A stretch of 16,200 bases of DNA from Haplosporangium gracile (Eukaryota > Mortierellomycota > Mortierellomycetes > Mortierellales > Mortierellaceae): positions 1 to 16,200 of the forward strand of contig JAAAUF010000734.1 of NCBI GenBank assembly GCA_015499985.1, in the 5' to 3' direction. The notes beneath the pieces are model-generated. The model saw nothing but the letters and a program-made list of their open reading frames with translations. It made no database searches and was not told where the DNA came from. Shown in pieces: positions 9,001-16,200 of this stretch. The translations under genes and the position numbers were made by a program. Position 1 is the first letter of the stretch, and each line of letters begins with the position of its first letter.

Positions 9001-10523
9001 TCCTTCTCAGGAGCTCCTTATCCCCCCTGTCGCCCAGGCTTTGCCCTTCCTGATTGAGATGATGAACGACCCCGTGATCAAGGTCAAGGACAGCACTGCC
9101 TGGACTTTGGGACGCGTCTCGCAGTCCATGGCCGAGTGCATCAAGCCCGATGTTCACCTCCAGCCCCTCATCGAGGCCCTTGTTCGCGGCCTGGACGACT
9201 CGAACCGCATTGTTTCGAACTGCTGCTTGTCTTTGATGAATTTGGCTGACCAGCTCGAGGGTGAGCAGGGACCCGACTCGCCTACCTCCCACATGTCGCC
9301 CTTCTTCAACGGCATCATCACCGCCTTGATGCGCATCACTGAGCGCAACTCGAACGAGTCCTTTGCCCGTACCTCTGCCTATGAGGCTATTTCGATCATG
9401 GTCACCCACAGCGCCAGGGACACCTTCCCCACTATCTCGGCCTTGTCAACTAGCATCTTGGATCGTTTGGAGCAGACGATTGCCGTTCAGAACGAGATTG
9501 TCGGAGTAGACGAGCGCAACAGCCACATGGAGCTTCAGTCCAACCTCTGCAGTGTCTTGACCAACGTTATCCGCCGTGTTGGAAAGGACATTTCCCCTAT
9601 TGCCGATCGTATTATGACTGTCTTGCTCCAGTTGTCGACCGCTGCCTCAAAGTCGTCGACCATTCTGGAGGATGCCTTCTTGGCCATTGGTGCCTTGACC
9701 ACTGCCTTGGAGAGCGAGTTTGCCCGTTACCTCGACAGCTTTGCCCCTTTTATGTTTAGTGCCTTGAGCAACCATGAGGAGCACCAGCTCTGCTCGATTG
9801 CCGTTGGTCTCATTGGTGATGTCTGCCGCAGCTTGGGGTCCGCCTCTGCTTCGTATTGCGACAACTTCATGACGACTCTCTTGCAGAACTTGCAAAGTCC
9901 TGTCTTGCATCGTAATGTCAAGCCCAACATTCTTTCGTGCTTTGGAGATATTGCTCTTGCCATTGAGGGCCAGTTCGCAGCTTACTTGGATGTCACCATG
10001 AGCGTCCTTGCCCAGGCGTGCAACATCCGCGCTGCACCCACCGACTATGACATGATCGACTATGTCAACGGTCTTCGCGAGGGTATCATGGATGCCTACA
10101 TCGGAATCGTCCAGGGATTGAAGTCCAGCGATGGCAGTGAGTGTTCTTTTCAAAAATGTGTTGCGTGTTGGCCCAGATGTTGTTGAACTTTAGGACCAAA
10201 TTAATCGTTGGGCCTCAAACTTACACCTAAACTTCTTTCTATTTGTGCAAATAGCTTTGTTGGCGCCCCACCTGCCTCATTTGTTTGAATTCATGAGCAC
10301 TGTCTACAACGATCCTGAGAGGTCCGATGCCCTCTTGCGCAGCATCTGTGGACTCCTCGGTGATCTTGCCGAGTCGTTCCCTGGTGGAGAGATCAAGAAC
10401 TTGTTGATCTCGGAGTGGGTTGCTCAGTGCTTGAAGGAGGGCCGCAGCAGCCGACAGAACTCTGTCACGACCAAGGAGGTCGCCCGTTGGGCTAAGGAGA
10501 TGGTAAAGCGCGCTACCATGTAA
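6077..10523 (+). CDS. Importin subunit beta-1 (karyopherin beta, Kap95)
   Basis: The main nuclear import receptor. With importin alpha it binds cargo carrying a classical nuclear localisation signal, carries it through the nuclear pore and releases it on RanGTP. Nine exons: 6077-6119, 6627-6685, 7372-7470, 7573-7650, 7760-7960, 8071-8373, 8477-8587, 8711-10136 and 10255-10523. All junctions are GT...AG and keep frame, giving 862 residues; yeast Kap95 has 861. The start MASIGEILLNTLSADQQIRE matches the family's first HEAT repeat. The N-terminal importin domain spans about residues 20-100, and HEAT repeats fill the rest. Family marks include REGERNYIMQVVCEATQ, QAVEFWST, the acidic loop DEDDDEDDWN (about 333-342), known in the family for Ran and IBB contacts, AVRLAA, REASVMAFGSILEGP and the end TTKEVARWAKEM. 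The gene looks intact. Introns are long only near the 5' end (507 and 686 bases). Confidence 0.97.
6120..6626 (+). other. Importin intron 1 (507 bases)
   Basis: It begins GTAAGT and ends TAATAG. It contains a CT-rich start, a moderately GC-rich middle, and a CAA-rich patch near 6489-6520. I looked for snoRNA C/D boxes and a nested exon and saw none that is convincing. Confidence 0.85.
6686..7371 (+). other. Importin intron 2 (686 bases)
   Basis: It begins GTACGT and ends with a T-rich tract and TATATAG. It holds a (CATA)n microsatellite at 6729-6754 and a purine-rich stretch at about 6815-7020. A plus-strand frame is open from 6639 through the intron to 7316, out of frame with the gene. I treat this as chance. 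Confidence 0.85.
6729..6754. repeat. (CATA)n microsatellite in importin intron 2
   Basis: About six tandem copies of the tetranucleotide. A similar motif is repeated near 2643-2667. Confidence 0.9.
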
Positions 10524-11235
10524 ACAGCGCCCTCGTCGACAAGCCAAGGCACATTAAAAACAGAAGCGGAGTCCTTTCATTGTTTTCGTTCTTTTTCATT
10601 TCGTTTTCTCTGTTCTCCCTTTCCCCCATTCCCCCGCTTCCAACGCTTTTTTTCCTTATTTGTTAATGCTTTCTTTCTTTCCTCCTTGCCCCCATTGTAC
10701 TTTTTTTTTTTCCACTTTCCCTTCTATCTCCCTTCCCAAAATCTCTTTCTTTTTTTTCATGAAGAGATGCTTGTAGAGTTGCGTCTCACCCTTTTACCCT
10801 TTTTCTCTACACTTACTTTGTTTTTTAGTTTGTTTCTTCTCTCCTTTGTTCATAAAAAACTTTTTTCCTTTCTTTCCTGAAGTCCTACTCTTTTTTACTT
10901 TCTTTCTTTCCTTTTCGTTCTTATTAAATTTTTTTTTGTTTCCCCCTTCCCTCTGTTACAGTTCGACTTCTTTCCTTTCTTTTACACTCCCTATTTTCCC
11001 TTCCCCCTAGCCCGCTCTTCTCTCCTGTTGAATCGGAATAATAAAGCGCAGACATTTTTACAACAGGAAGCATACGGTTTGATCGAGATATGATCAGTAT
11101 TGTGAGATGAGTAAAAAAAACTTTTAAGTAAGGTGATTGGGAGGATAGAAAGCTGTTGATTTTGATGATTAGAATTGACGCGCATCGAGAATGCGTCGCG
11201 ATAGGTATCGGGCGATGCATGTTCTTTTTTTTGTT
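10524..11235. other. 3' region between the convergent importin and small-protein genes
   Basis: The importin stop is followed by ATTAAA at 10553-10558, a likely polyadenylation signal 30 bases downstream. A pyrimidine-rich stretch follows from about 10570 to 11020. A perfect AATAAA lies at 11040-11045 on the plus strand and could serve a longer transcript. No gene is supported. The frames here consist of Phe/Ser/Leu from CT-rich DNA. Confidence 0.55.
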
Positions 11236-11700
11236 TTACTTTTCATTGAGTTTCTTGACGACATAGTCGACAATTTCAGAGGGTAGTTTCATCTTTGTGC
11301 CATCGTTCATTGACAGAGTGATAGAGAGCTTTTCCTCGACGTCGGATACAAGGACCATCCCGTTCAGGGAGGTGATCTGGGGCTCATCAAGCGTGTAGTT
11401 AAGCGCCGACTATTGGTGTCGTCATGTAACAAAATAAAACAGAGACGTAGGTGGGAGAAAAAGGTGACTTAATGTCAGTTAGTGGTGCATTTCGTGATAT
11501 TTATGTTATGTTACGTTGTGTATCGGAGGCGAATGTACGGCGTTGATGGGTGCTCGGGAGGAGGATGTTTGATGGGGATGCCAGAGGTGCTCTTGCGGCA
11601 ACTGAGGAGGGGGGACGAGGACTGGAACAGCAATGCGGGTAGTTGTTGCCTGGTGACGGAAATTTGTAGTTGCTGGACGGAGGAGGAGCACTCTGAGCAT
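11236..11700 (-). CDS. Small protein of unknown function, possibly mitochondrial (119 residues)
   Basis: Two exons on the minus strand, 11700-11515 and 11409-11236, joined across a 105-base intron (GTAACA...CAATAG) in phase 0. The intron is close in size to most importin introns. Residues 1-25 (MLRVLLLRPATTNFRHQATT) are rich in Leu, Arg and Thr with no acidic residue, as in a mitochondrial presequence. Residues 28-60 are Pro/His/Ser-rich. Residues 63-119 form a compact C-terminal part with alternating pattern (EEKLSITLSMNDGTKMKLPS) and a final helix (EIVDYVVKKLNEK). The start was chosen because it has A at -3 and follows a CA-rich leader (ACAACAATAACAGAAAA) and, further up, a pyrimidine-rich strand, as in neighbouring genes. 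The frame is open upstream to 12066, but that part reads as low-complexity leader. I do not recognise the family. The C-terminal exon is more certain than the N-terminal one. Confidence 0.55.
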
Positions 11701-12110
11701 TTTTCTGTTATTGTTGTGTAAATGGATTGGGAGTTGAGTAAATGGTTGAGAAGATAAGAGGGCAAACTCTCCCTTTTTTTTAAACGGAAGGGAAAGTGGA
11801 AGGAGGGGGAGAAAGAAGAAGAGGATGAACGGATACCACCGTATTGTCGGTCGATCGATCTCTCCGTCCACGCTAAGAGCGACGCAGGAGGTTGAAGGAC
11901 ATAAAAAAGAAAACAGCGTGATTACCCAATCAAAACCCATCCATTTGATTACTTTTCGTGCACTCAAGTTGTACATCGAAATGGAAGGGGGAGGGGGAAG
12001 GGAGGAAGGGAGGAAGGGAGGTAAGCAATTCTTTTTTTTTATCCGCACAGAAACGCAAACGCACAATGCGAAGGTTTGAATGAACCCTGCACCGTTACTT
12101 TTTTAACGCT
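11701..12110 (-). promoter_or_regulatory. Upstream region of the small-protein gene with G-rich tract
   Basis: On the minus strand this region has pyrimidine blocks at 11760-11825 and 11982-12022 and a CA-rich leader next to the start. On the plus strand the second block has five runs of at least three G (11987-12018), enough for a G-quadruplex. Confidence 0.35.
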
Positions 12111-13325
12111 TAAATTTTTTCTCCCACAGACAAGAAAGAAATAAAATAAAAAAGAACATGCATTTGCAGCAAAGGTGAAAAAATACGCTGTATGTATATA
12201 TGCGGCAAAAAGCATGAAGGAGACTTGCTGGTAAACATTCGAAGGGATGAAATATAGGAGAGGGAGGAAAGAACTTATGAACGAATCGAGAGAAACATAT
12301 CCAAAGTTAGCGGGAGAGATCAGGTAGAGTAGTTACTGACTTTTCGCATGTGAGAAATCAAATCGCGTATCGCACGTCGCGTATGAGTCCAGTAAGAGAA
12401 AGAACGTAGCATTGGACTGGTCGATTTTTCTTTGGGCTATTACTTTTGCGTTTGCCTCTCATTCGAGGTAAGATCAAAACCTCTGGGCGCTGAGGAGGGT
12501 TCGTGCGCCAGACCTTATTCGAGGCGAGAAGAGTAAAGTATCGAAAGGAAAGAAAATAGAGGGAGTAGTCCAAATGAAAGAGCAACATCAATCAATTGTC
12601 TTGAGAACTAGGGCTAAAAATGAAATAGATTCTTGAAATCGAAGAGTGTAGATGAGAACATAAGAAGTTTGCGTGTGCAGAGCTGAGCATGTTTTTATTT
12701 TTATTTTTATTTTTTAATATTGCTCTTCTCGTACTCATTCCTTACTTCACACGCCCTGAACATTGTACTGGTGGCAAAACTGAGTACATATGGTTTCCAT
12801 GCAGTACCGACTTGTGCCCATCGTTTTATTTTTCCCGCAAGAATTGTCCTGCATGTCAGTTGTTGTAGGTTCTGTTGAAAAGAGCTACGGGAGAAAGGGT
12901 GTGTCTGGACTGGCGGATATCAACGATAAAAAAAAAGTAAACAAGGAAATGAAGGCAGAGGGTGGAAAAGATTCAACGGGCAGGGACTGGACGCTGGAAC
13001 TGCTACAACAATAAGAAAAAATCACTAACGTCCCCTCTCTTTTTTTTTTTTTTTTTTTTTTTTGCATTCATATAGTCTCAGTCCAAAAAAAAACCTCAGT
13101 AAAGGAGTGCGCGTTTGTCCTGTAGAGATTGATTCTAATACGCCTTTGCTTTTTTCTTCCATTGAATCAGAATCTAGGGTTGGCGCGATACAACCCTGTC
13201 TCATATGCGTCGCGTAAAAACAACAATAATATAACGACCAGCGCGATACATGCAAAATTGTGACCTGTGTAATTAACATATATTATTTAGGAGAGGGGGG
13301 GCAATAAAGGAAAGGATACCACGAT
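12111..13325. other. Gene-free stretch downstream of the acyl carrier protein gene
   Basis: No coding gene is supported. TTTTTATTTTTATTTTTATT at about 12691-12713 gives repeated AATAAA on the minus strand, about 620 bases beyond the acyl carrier protein stop, and could end a long 3' UTR. A T run of about 24 lies at 13040-13063. A plus-strand frame at 12790-13014 (74 codons) has a Lys-rich end but no known motif. A short minus-strand frame from 12412 (MLRSFSYWTHTRRA) has no donor that fits the small-protein gene well. Confidence 0.45.
13040..13063. repeat. Poly-T run
   Basis: An uninterrupted run of about 24 T follows a CCTCTC stretch. Its length is likely unstable and error-prone in sequencing. 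Confidence 0.9.
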
Positions 13326-14203
13326 TTAATGGGCATCGTCGCGCTTAGAGATATAATCGACGGCCTGGGCGGCAGACTTGATCTCGTCTGCGTCCTTATC
13401 GGGGATCTCGATCGAGAATTCCTCCTCAATAGCCATCACGACCTCGACAGTGTCCAATGAGTCCAATCCAAGATCGTTGTTGAAATTTGCAGTGAGCGAG
13501 ATCTATGAACATAAACAAGCAGAATAGAATAGAATAGATGAAGTGGGTTAGTATGTGATGAGAGGGAGAAGGGAGAGATGTTGTGAGTGTCTGTGAGTGC
13601 GTTAGAGATGTTATGCTGCGGAGGAGGGAGGTGGAGCGTCATTTACAGTTTCCTGATAATTCCGATGAAAAAAATGAAAACTCAAAAAATTATGTGGGCG
13701 GTGATCCAAGGTTCCTGTGAGCAAGCAACTCTTTTCCCGGTTGGTGCTAATCAGCCGGTATCCTGTAAACATTGTTGCCGTATAGCTCCTGCACAGGAAC
13801 CATGACCAAGACGACTGTCTTCCAATTGAACAGCGTGTTGACTGTCCTTGATCGTATCCATGGCCTGTCTCAAGAGGTCGATCCTGTGAAAGGAAAGTGG
13901 CCTTTTGTCCTTGAATTAAGTCGTCCTGGCAATTTTCATGCCTACTGTCCATAATAGTGCTTCACATCCGCTGCCGGCTGCAATTACTAATTTTTGAGAC
14001 GCTACCTTGTTGCTGTCGACCTTGTTGAATCCGGTCAAGATATCCAAAACGCGCTTCTCAACGTCAGAACGAGCAAGACCAGCGGAGGCATATGTGCGGG
14101 CGAATGTAAGAGACATGGGCATCTTTGAGAACGTTGCTGGTGTTGCCTTGATGGCGGCCTGGCGGTAGATGGTTGATGCGGGGCGGACGAGTGCTCTGAA
14201 CAT
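13326..14203 (-). CDS. Mitochondrial acyl carrier protein
   Basis: Carries growing acyl chains on a 4'-phosphopantetheine arm in mitochondrial type II fatty acid synthesis. In many eukaryotes it is also a subunit of complex I and supports LYR-motif assembly factors and Fe-S cluster building. Exons are 14203-14006 and 13502-13326, joined in phase 0 across a 503-base intron (GTAGCG...CATAG), giving 124 residues. Residues 1-40 ([20 protein letters not shown]...) are Arg-rich with no acidic residue, a clear matrix presequence. The carrier domain follows: [17 protein letters not shown] (about 47-63), then [20 protein letters not shown], with the attachment serine at residue 81 in the DSL motif, then [14 protein letters not shown] and the final helix [10 protein letters not shown]. 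Both length and motif fit the family well. The frame stays open upstream to 14401, but the presequence and start context favour 14203. The gene is divergent from the flavoprotein gene to its right. Confidence 0.95.
13503..14005 (-). other. Acyl carrier protein intron (503 bases)
   Basis: Its ends are GTAGCG and TTCATAG, with a repeated TTCTA stretch near the acceptor. About 13770-13955 has exon-like base composition. It holds a 60-codon plus-strand frame and a longer open minus-strand frame (13952-13611). Neither is joined by good splice sites to the gene. Confidence 0.85.
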
Positions 14204-14866
14204 TGCTGTGATGTACTTGTTCGTTGTTGGTGTTGTTGCTGGTGGTGGTGGTGGTGGTTGTTGTGTCGAAAACGGAGTCCAAGATGGTGGATTTGTGTGA
14301 GAAAAAGCGGGAAAAAAAGGCAGGTCCACTCCGAGGTTGAAATGGAGAGAGTTGCGCTCCTTAAGTGAGCGGGCGTCTACTCGGATCACGTGTAGGTTCA
14401 CTCCCTAATGGGGGATAAATGGACAAATGGGCGACGCGACCTGTGCGGTACTCTTTTAGATCTACAATACGCACAAAAAAAAAAAAAAAAAAAAGAAGCG
14501 AGTAACTCTTTTCTCAATGCGCCTTTCCACCAGGCTAGGCCAGACAAAAAGATGGAGGAGATAGCGAGAAATGTGGTCGAAAGCTTGTGTGAATGTTCAT
14601 CCAAGACGAAAGCCATAACGATTGGGATTGGGAGAGAGAAAAAAACAATAAACAGCTCTGCTCGCACTTTACTTTTTCCTCTTTCTTCTCTTCTTCTCTC
14701 TCTTCCTCTTTCTCGCTCACACACACTCTCTCCCTTTCGCTTCCTTTCCTCCCCTTCCTCCCCTTCTCCAACCTCTCTTCCTTTTTCTCGTCACTTATTT
14801 CTCTTCAGTCGACATTACCTCTTCCCCCATTCCACTTCTTCTTCAAGTCACACTCTTTCCTGAACA
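14204..14866. promoter_or_regulatory. Shared divergent promoter region of the acyl carrier protein and ArsH-like genes
   Basis: On the minus side the acyl carrier protein leader is CA-rich with a (GGT)n/(ACC)n run at 14241-14258. A 20-base A run sits at 14475-14494. On the plus side, 14668-14866 is almost pure C/T (CTTCTCTCTCTTCCTC) up to CCTGAACA before the ATG of the ArsH-like gene. No TATA box is evident. Confidence 0.5.
14475..14494. repeat. Poly-A run in the divergent promoter
   Basis: Twenty consecutive A. Tracts like this resist nucleosome wrapping in fungi and often lie in promoters. The exact length is uncertain. Confidence 0.85.
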
Positions 14867-15598
14867 ATGATCCGTCTCAAGCCATATCGAGCACTCAAGG
14901 ATGCGACCAACGACTGGGTCACAAAGCTCAACTTTTCCGCACTGCAGGAATACGGCAAGAAGCACCACCCAATTCAAGTCCTGGTCCTCTATGGCTCCCT
15001 CCGTAAACGATCCTTTTCCCGGCTGCTTGCATTTGAGTTTGCAAGGATCCTCGATCACCTAGGTGCAGATGTCCGAGTCTTCAATCCAGAGGGTCTCCCG
15101 ATGAAGGACGATGTCTCCGAGAACCATCCAAAGGTACAAGAACTTCGAGAGCTCAGTCAGTGGTCTCACGCTCATGTCTGGGTCTCGCCCGAACAGCACG
15201 GCCAAGTCACTGCAGTGTTCAAGAACCAAATCGATTGGATCCCACTCTCCCTAGGATCTGTCCGCCCAACACAAGGTCGAACCCTGGCCGTCGCTCAAGT
15301 ATCTGGAGGGTCACAGAGTTTCAACGCAGTCAATACACTGAGGATTCTGGGCCGGTGGATGCGTATGTTTACAATCCCCAATCAATCGTCCGTCCCCAAG
15401 GCCTGGACCGAGTTTGACGAGAACGATCGAATGAAACCCAGTGATCTTCGACAGCGAGTTGTGGATGTGGCGGAGGAGTTGTTCAAGATGACGATCGTCC
15501 TTAGACCGGAGATGGAGTTTTTGACCGATCGCTATAGTGAGCGAGAGGAAAAGGAGCAGAAAGGACGATTGCTTTCTCAAGCTGAGAAGTTACAGTAG
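14867..15598 (+). CDS. arsH: ArsH-type NADPH-dependent FMN oxidoreductase
   Basis: A flavodoxin-fold flavoprotein that uses NADPH to reduce FMN-dependent substrates. Characterised family members oxidise trivalent organoarsenicals, or reduce quinones, dyes or oxygen. The frame is 243 residues without introns, a normal length. The FMN phosphate loop is [10 protein letters not shown] (about 43-52). The family core follows: [10 protein letters not shown] (73-82), [14 protein letters not shown] (87-100), [20 protein letters not shown] (107-126), [20 protein letters not shown] (131-150), then [15 protein letters not shown] (161-175). The C-terminus is charged ([10 protein letters not shown]). The start was chosen as the first ATG after the pyrimidine tract; a short N-terminal extension before the fold is usual in this family. 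Ars partners (arsenite pump, arsenate reductase, methyltransferase) are not seen in the window, so an arsenic role is inferred from family only. No mitochondrial signal is clear, so a cytosolic location is likely. Confidence 0.93.
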   Translation: MIRLKPYRALKDATNDWVTKLNFSALQEYGKKHHPIQVLVLYGSLRKRSFSRLLAFEFARILDHLGADVRVFNPEGLPMKDDVSENHPKVQELRELSQWSHAHVWVSPEQHGQVTAVFKNQIDWIPLSLGSVRPTQGRTLAVAQVSGGSQSFNAVNTLRILGRWMRMFTIPNQSSVPKAWTEFDENDRMKPSDLRQRVVDVAEELFKMTIVLRPEMEFLTDRYSEREEKEQKGRLLSQAEKLQ

Positions 15599-16200
15599 AG
15601 ACACATTTTGTATTTTTTTTCGAATAGTATCTAGTAAGAGTTGCTTATACTATTCAACTGTCGTCCTTCTTCTTTATCTTTGGATTCACACATATGAATA
15701 TAGTATTTACTTTCTTTTGTATGCATCTTTAAACTGTCCATCTCGTCCGGCTGAACTTGTCTATGTATGAGCTGATGGTCAGGACGCAGTGCACAAGGAG
15801 CAAATTCCGCAAAGGGAAAACCATTTGGTGTATCTTGCCACAAAACCAGCAACTAATCATAGCTCGTTGTGATGCGCCACCAAAAAAAAAAATGAGGAAA
15901 AAATATTATGATGAGCCATGGCTTTGAGCTATGGGCGCCAGGGTTGTTATATCTTTACAATGGTCTTCTTTTTCAACTTTACAAGATTGCCCAGTCTATA
16001 ACAGCATGTTTATCCAATTTGGTCCTTCGGTGCTTGCTGGCTGCTTGTATGCAATGTATGCATATATACAAACGGCGATCAAAAACAGGTTTTTTTGCTT
16101 CCCCTGTGCCTGAATCATTAATTCATGATAGTCACTTTTTGGAACTCAAAACACACCCAAGCCACCTAGATGTGTACCTTTTTTTCTTTTTTCTTTTTTT
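15599..16200. other. Right flank, 3' of the ArsH-like gene
   Basis: T- and A-rich 3' sequence without a clear AATAAA. No supported gene was found. A 60-codon plus-strand frame at 15931-16113 has mixed hydrophobic content but no motif. The window ends in T-rich DNA that could belong to the next gene's leader or 3' end. Confidence 0.5.

Noticed and set aside
8471..9409. 312-codon minus-strand frame
   Set aside because: It is antisense to conserved importin coding sequence. The strong third-position bias of that gene opens the opposite strand by chance.
9647..10153. 168-codon minus-strand frame
   Set aside because: It is also antisense to the importin coding exon and has no motif of its own.
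12358..12591. Short minus-strand frames (including one from 12412) as a first exon of the small-protein gene
   Set aside because: The only phase-compatible donor (GTCAGT) is weak and the intron would be about 900 bases. The start at 11700 gives a complete gene with a 105-base intron and a better leader.
12790..13014. 74-codon plus-strand frame with Lys-rich end
   Set aside because: No recognisable motif and no leader pattern before it. An A run contributes the Lys residues, and it lies in the likely 3' region of the acyl carrier protein gene.
14535..15006. Several open frames on both strands between 14400 and 15000
   Set aside because: They are formed by CT- or GA-repeat DNA of the promoter, or overlap the ArsH-like frame out of phase.

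Overview
The window looks like nuclear DNA of a filamentous fungus. The genes are split by introns with GT...AG ends, most of about 100-125 bases and a few of 500-700. Start codons follow long pyrimidine-rich leaders. The encoded proteins (importin beta, mitochondrial acyl carrier protein) are eukaryotic. The GC-biased codons and intron density suggest an early-diverging lineage such as Mortierellomycotina (Mucoromycota), but that placement is inference.

Layout. Positions 1-5,000 hold no intact gene that I can defend. From 1955 down to 368 on the minus strand are pieces of one membrane protein: signal peptide, Cys-rich ectodomain, transmembrane helix and a Gly/Pro-rich tail. They are spread over all three frames by frameshifts and stops, so I call a pseudogene. 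On the plus strand, about 2389-3310 carries coding-like exons of an unrecognised Ser/Thr/Lys-rich protein, followed by an AATAAA. Positions 3440-4910 hold only short, interrupted coding-like pieces whose strand I could not settle. Positions 5150-6076 are regulatory or leader-like.

Positions 6077-10523 (+) are a complete importin beta-1 (KAP95) gene: nine exons, 862 residues, every splice junction in frame. Convergent to it at 11700-11236 (-) is a small two-exon gene for a 119-residue protein that I do not recognise, with a presequence-like N-terminus. A minus-strand mitochondrial acyl carrier protein gene (14203-13326, two exons, 124 residues) and a plus-strand intronless ArsH-type NADPH:FMN oxidoreductase gene (14867-15598, 243 residues) are divergent and share a 663-base promoter region.

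The genes do not form a pathway. They are housekeeping functions (nuclear import; mitochondrial fatty acid synthesis and complex I support) beside a flavoprotein linked to arsenic or redox resistance. I found no CRISPR array, transposase, rRNA or convincing tRNA. The points most worth a second look are the decayed receptor-like gene, the unknown small protein, the lone ArsH gene, and the coding-like but broken 2.4-4.9 kb stretch.
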